Of a DNA stretch of 64,000 bases, positions 46,859-58,152 are shown piece by piece. The stretch's first letter is position 1. Every line of letters begins with the position of its first letter. The translations under genes and the position numbers were made by a program. The stretch comes from Poa pratensis. Its lineage: Eukaryota; Streptophyta; Magnoliopsida; Poales; Poaceae. The stretch covers positions 135,648,919-135,712,918 of the forward strand of contig CAMZMU010000052.1 of NCBI GenBank assembly GCA_947311845.1, given 5' to 3'. The notes beneath the pieces are model-generated. The model was given only the letters and a program-made list of their open reading frames with translations. It made no database searches and was not told the origin of the DNA.

Positions 46859-48451
46859 TGATGACGTGAAAGACACACGTTCGTTGGGAACCCCAAGAGG
46901 AAGGTATGATGAGTGCAGCAGCAAGTTTTCCCTCAGTAAGAAACCAAGGTTTAATCGGACCAGTAGGAAGTCGGCGATGTTTGAAGGTTTTGGTGAAGGA
47001 GTGTAGTGCGGCGCAACACCAGGGATTCCGGTGCCAACGTGGAACCTGCACAACACAATCAAACTACTTTGCCCCAACGAACAGTGAGGTTGTCAATCTC
47101 ACCGGCTTGCTGAAAACAAAGGATTAGGCGTATAGTGTGGAAAATGATGTTTGCTTGCAGAGAATGAAAAAGAACAATGATTGCAGTAGGTTGTATTTCA
47201 GATGTAAAAGAATGGACCGGGGTCCACAGTTCACTAGTGGTGTCTCTCCATAATAAAATACTAACATGCTGGGTAAACGAATTACAGCTGGGCAATTGAC
47301 AAAATAAGAGGTGCATAACAATGCATATACAAGTCATGATGATCACTATGAGATTTACTTGGGCATTACGACAAAGTACACAGACCGCTATCCAGCATGC
47401 ATCTGTGCCTAAATAGTCCACCTTCAGGTTAGCATCCGCACCCCTTCCAGTATTAAGTTGCAAGCAACAGACAATTGCATTAAGTATGGTGCATAATGTA
47501 AACAATACAAATATCCTTAGACAAAGCATTGCTGTTTTACCCCTAGTAGCAACAGCACATCACAACCTTAGAACTTTCTGTCACTGTCCCAGATTAAATG
47601 GAGGCATGAACCTACTATCTAGCATAAATACTCCCTCTTGGAGTTACAAGCATAAACTTGGCCAAAGCCTACACTAATAACGGAGAGCATGCAAGATCAT
47701 AAACAACATATATATGATAGATCAATAATCAACTTGACATAGTATTCAATATCATCGGATCCCAGCAAACACAACATGTAGCATTACAATAAGATGATCT
47801 TGATCATGATAGGCAGCTCACAAGATCTAAACATGATGGCACAAAAGGAGAAGACAACCATCTAGCTACTGCTATGGACCCATAGTCCAAAGATGAACTA
47901 CTCACACATCACTCCGGAGGCAGGCATGGCGATGTAGAGCCCTCGGTGATGATTCCCCTCTCCGGCAGGGTGCCGGGAAGAGCTTCAGAAACCCCCCGAG
48001 TTAGGGTTGACGGCGGCGGCAGCGGATGTTTTCTGGAAATATGGCTCGGTGTTTTAGGGTTTTCGCCTCGGGGAGAATAAATAGGCGAAGGGGCGATGTC
48101 GGTGGAGGCACGAGGCCCGCTCCCCACATGGCGGCGCGGCAGGGGGCCCACCCGCGCCATGGGGTGGGGACGGCGCCTCGGTGCCCCCCTTCGTCTCTCC
48201 TTCAGACTTCGTGAACGTGTCGGGAAAATAGGAACGTGGCAATTTGTTTCGTTCAATTCCGAGGATATTTGCATAACAGCTTTTCTGAAACCAAAAACAG
48301 CAGAAAACAGGAACTGGCACTGTGGCATCTTGTTAATAGGTTAGTCCCAGAAAATGCATAAAAATGCCATGAAGTGTGAATAAAACATGTAGCAATTGGT
48401 ATAATACAAGCATGGAACATAAGAAATTATAGATACGTTGGAGACGTATCA
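46859..48451 (-). repeat. 5' LTR of the 10.7-kb element
   Basis: This 1,593-bp partner of the LTR at 37,750-39,350 differs from it by scattered substitutions and short indels. Its right side meets the GACCT duplication and resumes Helitron sequence. Confidence 0.92.
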
Positions 48452-49215
48452 GACCTCAACGCTGCCGCCGCAGACCCGGCCACTTTGACGTCGGCCCTTT
48501 TTTTCCCTTTTCGTTTTTTCCCGCCCATCTTATTTAAACAATTTAAAAAAATCCTAAAATTTGCAAATCCAAGAACTTCAAAAATATCCATCATAAAAAT
48601 ATAAAAAATATATCAAAACGACCATAAAAATAAATGCAAGCAAATTATGGCGTACGATCAAAATACTAGTGTGAAAATTTAAATTTTCAAAAAAAAAACA
48701 AATTTCTTCAAATCCGGCACTTTTTGCAAACGTTAGAAGAATTCAAATCCGAATAACGTCCCAACTTGACCAATTTAACAAATCTAGACAATTCTTTATG
48801 CGTAACCATACTTTTAATTCCATTCATTCCGAAACATTGAAAAAAAATGTGAGTGTCCAAATTTCCAAATTTGAATTTCACCCACACACATCCGGCATTT
48901 TCAATAATTTTTAGACCTACACGATTTTTTTTAATATGTACGCTACCAAATTTGAATTATACCACGCATCCTCAACATACAAATTTGCATATTTTATAAT
49001 TTCAAATGCCTTTTAAACCTAGCCATCCTACAGACGTGAAAACAAATCAAATCCAAATAGCCTGCCAATTCGACCAATTTTAAGAAAACTATACAGCCTT
49101 TTAGACGTAAACTTTCTTCCAACTTCGTTAGTTTCCAACTATTAAAAAAATGCTCAAATTTTCAAACTCAAATTTTGCCCACACACGCGCGGCATCGCCG
49201 CGCTAAGTTGACTAG

Positions 49216-50768
49216 TAAAGCATAATCGTTGTACTTGTACGAGAATATAACTTCCAAGCATTAAAGAATCAGACTAGAATCCAGCATAAGGCAATAGATC
49301 TGATACAGACTGAAATTCAAGGGATTGAAACGGCAAACTAAATTCAGAGAGTGGTCAGTGGCTCAGTGCATCTAAACTTGGTTAAGACTGATGGATCTGG
49401 CAGTCTTACTACCCATGCTTTTCTCATGCGCGGGGAGATGCACGGCTACTTAGAAGTAAAGGCATGATATTACAGTTTGACACCGTATTGCCATAATGTA
49501 AAATTCGAAATTATTGTAATGTTAACGACGCAAATATCAAGAATGCACCTAAGCACCTTGAGATAGTTTACTTGCAACAGAACAATACCAACGAGACAAT
49601 GTAAACGCACAAGAAAATATTTATGTGCTTTGTTGGACACTAAAATGCTTCGGATATGCCGCTTCTTATAATGTAGTCATGTGACCATTATGTTGCTTTG
49701 AGTGAGGCGTTTTTGTCTCCCGAGTTCTATGTAGGTCGCTTAAAAACAAAAACAAAAATTAAAATCGGCATTTTTAGTTAAAAAAACAGAGAAAGAAACC
49801 CTATATGAAGATGGTGTCATGGTCTATAAGCGTGCAAATTTCAAATCGAAATTTATTATATTGTGGGCTGAACAAAAATGATAAATCGATGGACCTGGCT
49901 GGTGAACAATACACAGTTTCAAAACTTGAACTTTTGCCTAGTTTTGTCTTATTTGTGTAGCTTAAAATACAACAATTTTTGAGTTCAAATATTGCACGCT
50001 TGTATATCTCGACACTATATACATATGTGATTTTTTCTCGATTTTGTAATTCCACCTATAGTGTTTAATACAACTTCTCGAACCTTATGGGTTAATTATG
50101 TTCAAAATTAAAATTTGATTTGTATCTTTATAATGTAGACATTTTTGTGACAAAGTTTTATACAATACCACACTAGTAGCCTCTCATATTGTTTTCACCG
50201 TAAAAAAGAGGTACATATAGTATTACTTTATGCATTATGCATTGCCAAATACCACATATAATATATGGCTATGTTTTCCGTAGCTCCTAGGGAGTTAAGT
50301 TAACAATCTTATGTTCTGTTAAACTTTTCCTTGAAATTTGAATTCGATAATTTCAATGAAATTTAAATATTTTCAAATCATACCCTTGTCAGTATGGGGT
50401 TTATATTCTTCTGTTTAAACAAAACTTTTTTTTTGCTAAGAAACGCGTAATCTTGCTCCCCTGCAATCGGGGATTCGGGAGCGGCGGAAGGCGAGTGGGG
50501 AACCTAACAAAGAAGAGCGCCAAGATCCGCCGGAGTCTCCTTTTCCTCTCACTCACCGTCTCTCTTTTCCCTCGACCGTCTCCCCGAAGCGGCGGCGGCG
50601 GCAGCGGCAGCTGCCCTTTTGTCTGCGAAGCAGCGGCGGCGGCAAGTTAGTTTCCTGGCGAGAGACGGAAACGAAGACGTGGTCGACTCGGAAACAGTTC
50701 AGATTCATAAATATACACACGTACAGGAGAGAAAGGGAGACAGGATTTGCAAGAGAGCGAAATCGGCA
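49216..50768. other. Upstream flank of paralogue B
   Basis: AT-rich DNA to about 50,450 with no supported gene, then a GC-rich block (50,453-50,768) that probably contains promoter and 5' leader of the gene at 50,769. A TATA-like ATAAATATA lies near 50,706. Confidence 0.4.
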
Positions 50769-51288
50769 ATGGCGGCGCTTCGATGCGCGGCGAGGAAGCT
50801 CGTCGGCCTGAGAACGCGAGCGGCGGCGGCGGTTTCAGCGTCTGTTCATGCTAACCAACCGCGAGTCCTGCCGAGACTCATCCACAGCGGTCGACATGCT
50901 GTGCTGGCACTCATCCACCAAACGGAAACAGCGAGGTACTGTAACGAAATTCACATCTTTCATTGATCGTTTCTGATTGCCAACTAGCTGCAAAACCTGC
51001 TGCAGGCCCTCGTGATCCAACAGGAACTCCGCAAAAAGAAAGAAGAGATGTACAATCTGCTCGCCGAGGTGGAAAGGAACAAATACTACACGGAGAGTGC
51101 TGCTAGTGTCCTCAGAGAGCGAAACCAAAACATAAGGCTGCTCCGGCATCTTTCTGTACAGGTCGACCCTAGACCCAAGGATTACAAATGGTAGGACTTC
51201 AAACCTGAAATTGTGTTGTTACTAATGATTTCTTTTTTGTTGTTGTATCTTGACAAAAGGACATGATAGAAAGAAAGTAGGCATGTAC

Positions 51289-51369
51289 TCCCTCCGTTCG
51301 GAAAAAGATGTCACAAAAATGAGTTATCTATAGTTCATTTTTGTGACATCCTTTTCCGAACGGAGGGAG
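51289..51369. mobile_element. Stowaway MITE, 81 bp, in intron 2 of paralogue B
   Basis: Termini CTCCCTCCGTTCGGAAAAAG and reverse complement, with TA at 51,287-51,288 and 51,370-51,371. It is the same family as 19,081-19,162. The tandem copy of this intron near 55,540 lacks it, giving a natural empty site. Confidence 0.93.
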
Positions 51370-52752
51370 TATATGAAACTAACTAGCTAGGATATATAAA
51401 GATGTCATGAGCAAATCTGATTACACCTATTTCTAATCTGAATAGACTGTAAGGAAGTAGGGATTTCAATTTAAATGTAGTATTCTAATTCCATAGGCAC
51501 ATATTATACAGTAGCAGGTATTGAAGACTCCATAAAAAATGTTGTAATAAATTTGAAAAATTGAATTGAGAATTAACCTCTGTGGAGTATGAGCCTGGTC
51601 ACTGGGACCCCCTTATGTGAGGCGGCACCCATTCTCCCGATGTTGAAGGGCTATTTTTCCGAGTTGCTTAGAGAGAATTCCGATGTGGGAGTTTTCTTGG
51701 GAATCAAAATTTGAATGGAATATTATAGATTCACACATAAGAAAAGGTTCTTAGTTGAAAATGCCTCTCCGCCGAGTGGTCAAAAGACTCGGCGAAGGCC
51801 CAAATCCAGCTCGGCGATGCCTTTGCCGAGTATGGAACTCGGCGACCTAGACTCGGCAAAAACCGCCTCGGCGAAGAGGATTCGCCGAGTGCCTTTTGTC
51901 GGGGGGACTCAGCGAAGCCTTCGCCGAGTGTCTTTATACCCCACTCGGCGAAGAAAAGCAGATCCAGCCCGTCCCTTGTCAGATGTGTGTCAGACGAGTG
52001 TCAGGCATTCGCCGAGTCCGGGGACAAGACACTCGGCGAAGACATGGCGCACAACCGCACGACACGTGTCCAGAAATGGCGGGCTCGGTAAAGAATTTCG
52101 CCGAGATGATGTCTTCGCCGAGTGCCAGGCTTTCTGTTCGCCGAGCCTCAGCTTCGTCGAGTGCCTCCTTCGCCGAGTCTTTGCTTCGCCGGGTGCGGCT
52201 TCGCCGAGTGCCGCGCGGTCACCACGTGCTCGGCAAAGGTGGACCAAAAGGTCACCTGGGGAACATCTTCGCCGAGTGCCAGACTCGGCAAAGGGGAACG
52301 TCTCGGCGAAGCACGTTCCCAGGTGAGCGTTTTGGCTCCTGGAGCACCGCTTCGCCGAGTGCCTTACACGGCAAAGGCGTCTTCGCCGAGTGCCCAACTC
52401 TAACACATAGGATAGTGCACCACCTAGTTTTTAGTTTGATTCCGACGCTCCGCGGCCCCCGGTTCCGTCGAAACCCACCCACAGTTGTCCGGAAGTCAAC
52501 CGTGTCGTCTACCCCTTCCACGGGCGTCGAAAGGGGGTAGCTACAAGGACTTTTATACTTGGTTGTGCTTGGTTAGGTCATATGATCCTCCATCTCTAAA
52601 CTGATTAATATCGAGTAGCCCTGAATTTGATTTAACGTTAACACATAACGAGCACATTCTGGAACTGCCGATACATAATTGACTAACAAACAAGTAAACA
52701 TGCATGTATAACAAATTACAACAATCACGAACAACTAACAAATTTCTCCACC

Positions 52753-52935
52753 CTATGTCGTGCGTGTGCTGCCACCCTTGCCCTTTGACGAAGATTCTGC
52801 CTTCTTGCCTTTGCCCTTGGACGAAGCTTCAGCCTTCTTGCTCAGTGCTTCAACTCTCCTTTCTTTTGACGACGGCATGAAATCGTCGTCATCATCGCTG
52901 TCAACTACCCAGAGACAGGAACGACCGTACGAATC
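52753..52935 (-). pseudogene. C-terminal remnant of a CACTA-encoded protein
   Basis: The minus strand reads WVVDSDDDDDFMPSSKERRV, then Lys/Ser-rich repeats EASSKGKGKKAESSSKGKG, and ends GGSTRTT at a TAG. An acidic patch followed by KGKG repeats suggests the tail of the element's accessory protein. The upstream part of the frame is lost. Confidence 0.4.
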
Positions 52936-53129
52936 ACGGTCAGCTTCAGTTCGGTAGACAAGAGTATTATAGGCCTAGGCAAGAGTATGACTAACCTGAG
53001 CCACATCATTGGTTAGGGCAAGAGTATGACTAACCTGAGCGACTACGACGACTACACCCACGAGTATTATAGGCCTAGGCAAGAGTATGACTAACCTGAG
53101 CCACATCATTGGTTAGGACAAAATGGTTT

Positions 53130-53330
53130 GTCGTCATTCGTCTATGTACCCAAGTTTGTTGTCATTCATCTATGTACCCAAAGTTTGTTATCATTCTTCT
53201 ATGTACCCAAGTTTGTGGTCATTCGTCTATGTACCAAGTTTGTTGTTATTCGTCTACGTACCCAAGTTTGTTGTCATTTGTCTATGTACCCAAGTTTGTT
53301 GTCATTCGACTATGTACCCTTCATTGGCAG
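53130..53330. repeat. Tandem repeat, about 28-bp unit, seven copies
   Basis: The unit TCGTCTATGTACCCAAGTTT plus GTTGTCAT repeats about seven times with minor changes inside the CACTA element. Confidence 0.85.
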
Positions 53331-53401
53331 TTGTTGATTCATTTTTTCTGGATGATTTGTGTTGGATGCCACGAATTAATCCGGATGAAAAACACATAGC
53401 T

Positions 53402-54060
53402 GAAACAAAACACACGGTTCCTCCGAATGTCCTTGCATTCAGTGTCGGGTCGGGCATAGCTAGGGAACCCGAATATTTTGTGTTCGAGCACAAGGTAGAA
53501 TATATGAGTGAGTAACCTGGGAAACAAAACACACGGTTTCTTCTAGCTACAGCCCGACACTGATTCACGGTCGAATGTCGTTGCATTCAGTGTCGGGCAT
53601 AGTTAGGGAACCCGAATCTTTTGTGTTTGAGCACAACGTAGAATATATGAGTGAGTAACCTGGGAAACAAAACACACGGTTTCTCCTAGCTACAACCCGA
53701 CACTGATTCATGGTCGAATGTCGGTGCATTCAGTGTCGGGCATAGCTAGGGAATCCGAATGTTTTGTGTTTGAGCACAACGTAGAATATATGAGTGAGTA
53801 ACCTGGGAAACAAAACACACGGTTTCTCCTAGCTACAGCCCGACACTGATTCACAGTCGAAAGTCGTTGCATTCAGTGTCGGACATAGCTAGGGAACCCG
53901 AATGTTTTGTGTTTGAGCACAACGTAGAATATATGAGTGAGTAACCTGGGAAACAAAACACACAGTTTCTCCTAGCTACAGCCCGACACTGATTCACGGT
54001 CGAATGCCGTTACATTCAGTGTCGGGCATAGCTAGGGAACCCGAATGTTTTGTGTTTAAG
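53402..54060. repeat. Tandem repeat, 143-bp unit, about 4.5 copies
   Basis: The word AGTAACCTGG recurs at 53,511, 53,654, 53,797 and 53,940, exactly 143 bp apart. Each unit also holds CATTCAGTGTCGGGCATAGC and GTAGAATATATGAGTGAG. The first copy lacks about 30 bp. The array is internal to the CACTA element. Confidence 0.92.
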
Positions 54061-54106
54061 GGTCACTTCGATCCAGCAAGACATCTCTGATGATCTACAA
54101 CCGTCC

Positions 54107-54160
54107 GGCAAGACGTCTCTGATGATCTGAACGGTTGTAGATCATCAGAGACGTCTTGCC
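54107..54160. repeat. Perfect inverted repeat, 20-bp arms, 14-nt loop
   Basis: GGCAAGACGTCTCTGATGAT and its exact reverse complement flank CTGAACGGTTGTAG. A third, direct copy of most of the arm lies just upstream at 54,078-54,104. The structure lies between the 143-bp array and the right subterminal array of the CACTA element. Confidence 0.9.
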
Positions 54161-55598
54161 GCTGGTTGCCCAAAGATGCCTATCCGAGTGACGCTGGAAT
54201 GTTCTGTGTGAGTGAGTAACCTCAGTGGCCTATTTATAGGCGTCGTTAGGGCTGAAAACGGCGCCAAAACGAGACGCAAAACTGGTGAAAAAAGCGGGAA
54301 AACCGCACACTTTGCCGAGAGGGACACTCCGCGAAATTAATAACTCGGTGAAGTTTTGGCGCGAAACTAAAATATTTTTCCCACTCACCGTCTTCGCCGA
54401 GAGACACACTCGGCGAAGAAACCCACCCGGCGAAGAAATGGCGCGAGGCGGAATTTCGTTTCCCGCCCACCTTCTTCGCCGAGAGAAACACTCGGCGAAG
54501 ACAACCACCCGGCGAAGAAATGGCGCGGGGCAAAATTTTGTTTCCCGCCCTATATTTTGCCGAGTGCTGGCCACCGACACACTCGGCAAAGGGGACCTAA
54601 TTCGCGCGGCAAACCCAGAAAGTTTCGCGCGCATTCTTTGCCGAGAGGGGCACTCGGCGAAGGGCAGCTCCATCACGACGCCCGTGGGTCCCACTGTCTC
54701 GAGCCACGTGTCCCTCCTTTTCGCCGTGAGCATAACTTTGCCGAGTGTCTTTTTTCCTCGTTGCCGAGAAAATTCTAATTCGCCAAGTGCTTGGCTCGGC
54801 GAAGTATTATTTTGCCGAGTGGTATGCACATCGCCGAGTGTTCTTTGTCCTGCGTCGGCGTAGGGCTCTTCGCCGAGTTGCCCCCGCGTTTTAGCACTCA
54901 GCGAAGCTGAGACCACTCGGCGGCGAGTCAGTTTCCCGTAGTGAAACAACATACGTGCTCTCGTTTTCCTTTGGGAGAAATTTTCTTATATCTAATTAAT
55001 TATCATCTGATTGATTTGTAGGCGTTTTTATCAAATAACACACAAAATTCTCTTCTTTTCGGTATATGGGGCCTATTTTATCACTCTCAATGTCATTGCC
55101 GGAATGTTTCTCGCTGATAAAGGGGAAGATGAAGCCCCTAAAGGAAAGAAGATTGCCAGAGACGAGAGCGAGCACAGTTGAAGAACTGAAGGCTCATACT
55201 GAGTTGCTGACTAGTTTCCTTGCGCAGTAAATATGAAGTCTAGGAATGTTAATGAATGCTATGAATGAATCTATGGGCGCTGTTTGGATAATTTTTGTTA
55301 GGTAACCGTAAGACTGGATCGTTTGCCTTTTTCACTCCTACATACTGGGAGTGCTGCTAGTTTTCTCAGAGAGCGATACCAAAACATAAGGCTGCTCCGG
55401 CATCTTTCTGTACAAGTCGACCCTAGACCCAAGGACTCCAAGTGGTAAGACATCAAACCTGAAACAGTGTTGTTACTAATGATAACCATTTTGTTGTATC
55501 TTGACCTAAAGGACATGATAGAAAGAGAGTAGAGGCATTTATATGAAACTCACTAGCTAGGATATATATATGTCATAAGGATGTCTAATTACACATAT

Positions 55599-56650
55599 CA
55601 ATGCGGATTTGGTATCATGGGGTTAGTGGTGCATAGGGTGCTTACCGTTGGATAAATCAATCATGTGCTCCCTTGACGAATCCATGGTTAGAGAAAATTG
55701 CCTGTGCATGCAATGGCGGCAGCCTCCGTCTACTTGTTTGTTATATTGCATGTGCTCCCACCACATCCATTAGACGTTTCCGAATGGACGTGGAATTAAA
55801 AGGTGGGCATTTTTGTACTCATCTCTCTACATGTGGCCATGTCCTTTAGACATTTGCATAGAAGAATTCCTCAATGGTGGTGGATGGTTTCCATAGAGGA
55901 ATTTAACAATGGTGGTAGATGGATTCCATAGAGAAATTTCACAATGGTGGTGGATGACTGTGGTCCCCAAGTACCATGTCCGCACAACAATTCTATGTAT
56001 GGGTGGAAAGTAAGGAAAAGTCTTGACGCGGGAAATGTTTCAAGGCCATGGTCCATCACCATGCAACAATCACTAGTAGGAAATGGCCTACCGCTGGCGG
56101 ACGGAAATGGCCTACCGTTGCCGGGCGGGCGCACGCCAACGATCATTCCGCCAGTGGTAATATATACCGCTGGCTGGCAGAGTTGACGTCCGCCAGCGGT
56201 ACGTCCAGAACCAGTGGCGGACACGAAAAACCGCCCGCCAGCGGTCGAAGCGCTGGCGGACGGAAATGACGTCCGCCAGCGATATGCTGGTGGCTATAAG
56301 CCTTTTCCTACTAGTGAATTCACTCCATGGGTGAAAATGTTTAGTGGAGATGGCTAGAAGAGAGAATGAGCTACATGCAACAATTCACTCCATGGGATGT
56401 GAAAATGTTTAGTGGAGATGGCTAGGATAGAGAATGCGCTACATGCAATCACTCCATGGGATGTGAAAATGTATAGTGGAGATGGCTAGGAGAGAGAATG
56501 AGCTACATGCAGATGATTTTTGTTCTCCCGTTGTGACAGCGTCACAATCTACCATTTGCATTGGACACCATCATGTGGTCCCTATGTTGTATCCAACGGT
56601 GGGCACCCTATGCACCACTACCCACCACCATGGCACCTCACTATTTTGCT
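55599..56650. mobile_element. Mutator-like non-autonomous transposon, about 1.05 kb
   Basis: A 9-bp target duplication, TACACATAT, lies at 55,590-55,598 and 56,651-56,659. The intron of paralogue B shows the corresponding uninterrupted site near 51,430. The inverted ends share TAGTGGTGCATAGGGTGC and CACCGTTGGAT. Inside are three imperfect direct repeats (ATTCACTCCATGGG, GAAAATGTTTAGTGGAGATG, GAGCTACATGCA) at 56,310-56,515 and a nested CACTA-type MITE. There is no transposase. Confidence 0.72.
56071..56316. mobile_element. CACTA-type MITE, 246 bp
   Basis: It begins CACTAGTAGGAAA and ends TTTCCTACTAGTG, with the 3-bp duplication AAT at 56,068-56,070 and 56,317-56,319. The short interior is filled with CCGCCAGCGG and CGCTGGCGGA words in both orientations, the subterminal repeats. 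It is nested in the Mutator-like element 55,599-56,650. Confidence 0.9.
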
Positions 56651-56812
56651 TACACATATTTCTAATCTGAATAGAACGTAAGGAAGTAGGGATTTGAATG
56701 TAAAGATAGTATTATATTTCCGTAGGCATGAAATATACAGTAACATATATTGAAGAGTCCATACAAGAAATTTTACTGAATTTGAATAATTGATTTGAGC
56801 AGTAATCTCTAA

Positions 56813-57776
56813 GGGCATCTCCACACGTCCCCCAGGGCGAGAAATAGCACCGTTTTGCGCCTTTTTGGCCCAAATAGCGACGTTTCCTCCCAATTGCCCC
56901 TAGGAGTCCAAATAGCATTGTTTCGGTGAAATTTAGCGCCGCCGCACCCAGGCAGCCCACCCGGTTCTGCCGGGGGCCTAAATGGCGCGAAAACACGGCG
57001 GGCATGCGCTGTCAGCGACTTGGGCGAAATGGCGGGGAAAAGGAGCCAAAACGCGGCATCGTCATCCCCTCGGCTCCCGTGCTGGTCAAAAGCCTGTCGG
57101 AGTTATGTCTTGTGGCCTGTCGCGCCGTCTGCGCCACCGCCGACGCGTCAAATCCCTTGCCAAGCGACGGAGTTATGGCGCGCCACCGTTCACCTCCCCT
57201 GCTCCTACATATTCCCCCATCCCCTCCGTGCCAGAGCACACCGCCCTCGCTCTCTTTTTCCCCGGCGAGCACATCGGCGACCAGCAGCAAGCAATGACGG
57301 AAAGGTTCCCCGGCGACGAAGCCGCCGCGAACGGCATCGGCCGCCGCTTCCTCCACCCACAGGAGGCACGGATGCTCTATGAGGCAGGCTATCCACGCCG
57401 GATATGCGCGTCCCCGGTGCCTCTGGCGGCCAGGCCTCGTGGCATATGAGCGTGGTAGACGTGCCCGTGCCTCCGCCGCCAGAAGGTGCAAACTATCTAT
57501 TTTAAGTTAGTTTAAGTTTTAATTTGAAGTTTTTATTTTAAGGTTCTAATATGTAATAGGCAAGAACATGGGAATTTCGCCCATATATGAATGAAATTCG
57601 CCAAATTAGCTATTTTTCGCCTAAATTTGTTTTTTTTTTTATTTCTGGGCTTCTTCTGGAGTTTGGACACGACTGGGAAAACGCCACCCCCAGGCATGAA
57701 ATAGCGCCGTTGCACCTCTAGGCGGCTCAAAATAGCGCTGTTTTTTGGCCTGGGGGCACAATGAGTGGAGATGCCC
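56813..57776. mobile_element. PIF/Harbinger-like element, 964 bp
   Basis: The ends GGGCATCTCCA and TGGAGATGCCC are perfect inverted repeats flanked by TAA (56,810-56,812 and 57,777-57,779). AAATAGCGCCG-type words recur near both ends. Paralogue B intron 2 shows the empty site. The GC-rich interior has an open frame at 57,293-57,449 (MTERFPGDEAAANGIGRRFL), possibly a captured fragment. No transposase is seen. Confidence 0.8.
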
Positions 57777-58152
57777 TAAGTTTGATCCTGGTCACTGCGT
57801 CCCCATTATGTGAGGCGCCCCTTCTCCCGATGTTGAAGGGCTATTTTGCCGAGTTCCAATTAGGGAGTTTTCTTGGGAAGCTCCCGCAAGAAATTGAAAT
57901 GGAATAATATAGATTAATGTAGAGGGGAAGGTTCTCTATTGATTCAAACGATATATATGCTCTCGTTTTGCTCTGTAGATATTTTCTCTAACAAAACCTT
58001 ATATCTAATAATTATCATTTGATTGATTTATCGGCGTTTTTACCAAATAACACACAAAATTATCTTCTTTTCGGTATACGGGGCTTATGTTCTAACTGGT
58101 AACAGCATTAGCACAATGTTCACACTGATGGAAGGGAAGCTAACGCCCATAA

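Larger units (their letters stand above)
37750..48451 (-). mobile_element. Athila-type (Gypsy) LTR retrotransposon, non-autonomous, 10.7 kb, with nested insertions
   Basis: LTRs at 37,750-39,350 and 46,859-48,451 are near-identical. The target duplication GACCT lies at 37,745-37,749 and 48,452-48,456. On its coding (minus) strand the LTR begins TGATACGTCTCCAACGTATC, a terminus common in Triticeae Athila families. The primer site is of tRNA-Asp type. Gag and protease remnants lie at 44,719-46,660; no polymerase frame is seen in 39,351-44,718. That internal region holds a complete Mutator element (40,704-42,386) and probably other insertions. It sits inside Helitron 2. Confidence 0.93.
37155..49215 (+). 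mobile_element. Second Helitron, split by an LTR element
   Basis: The 3' terminus has the hairpin GCGCGGC-ATC-GCCGCGC, then TAAGTTGA and CTAG (49,212-49,215) followed by T. The 5' part (about 37,155-37,744) resembles Helitron 1: an ACGTCGC word, TACTGTAGC, TTTCTACCAAT and a GC-rich gene-like block. The LTR element 37,750-48,451 interrupts it, and its sequence resumes at 48,452. Helitron sequence itself is only about 1.35 kb. The exact 5' end is blurred by the (AT)n tract. Confidence 0.66.
51761..54943. mobile_element. CACTA transposon, 3.2 kb, deleted, 5' tip lost
   Basis: The right end reads CGTAGTG, so reversed it starts CACTACGGGAAA, the CACTA-superfamily terminus. The AAA after it (54,944-54,946) and the AAA before 51,761 fit a 3-bp target duplication. 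Dozens of CTCGGCGAAG words in both orientations fill 51,765-52,400 and 54,300-54,920, the usual subterminal arrays. At the left end, homology begins just after where CACTACGGG should be (GCCGAGTGGTC is shared). Only a C-terminal protein remnant is left inside. The element sits in intron 2 of paralogue B. Confidence 0.85.
50769..55181 (+). pseudogene. Small putative mitochondrial protein, paralogue B, intron 2 expanded by transposons
   Basis: Exon 1 (50,769-50,935) encodes a presequence-like MAALRCAARKLVGLRTRAAA. Exon 2 (51,006-51,190) encodes ALVIQQELRKKKEEMYNLLA to LSVQVDPRPKDYK. Exon 3 (55,022-55,181, acceptor TTTGTAG) encodes RFYQITHKILFFSVYGAYFI, a plausible membrane segment, then a polar tail ending RDESEHS. 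All splice sites are GT-AG. Exon 2 to 3 joins in frame, but exon 1 (167 nt) is one base short of the phase needed; relative to paralogue A the missing base lies in the last 50 bp of exon 1. The total of 512 nt is likewise one short of a multiple of three. Intron 2 (3.8 kb) holds a Stowaway MITE and a 3.2-kb CACTA element. The gene is a frameshifted copy or an intact gene with an assembly error. Confidence 0.62.

Noticed and set aside
53130..53330. CRISPR-like array
   Set aside because: The units are contiguous without unique spacers and lie in a plant transposon; this is an ordinary minisatellite.
53109..53515. A repetitive YVPKFVVI-like peptide frame
   Set aside because: It is a translation of a 28-bp tandem repeat inside the CACTA element; the frame shifts between copies.
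51715..54952. Several frames of 200-240 aa rich in repeated SPSA, RRVP or AECP words
   Set aside because: These are translations of the CTCGGCGAAG subterminal repeats of the CACTA element, open because the repeat contains no stop codon in those frames.
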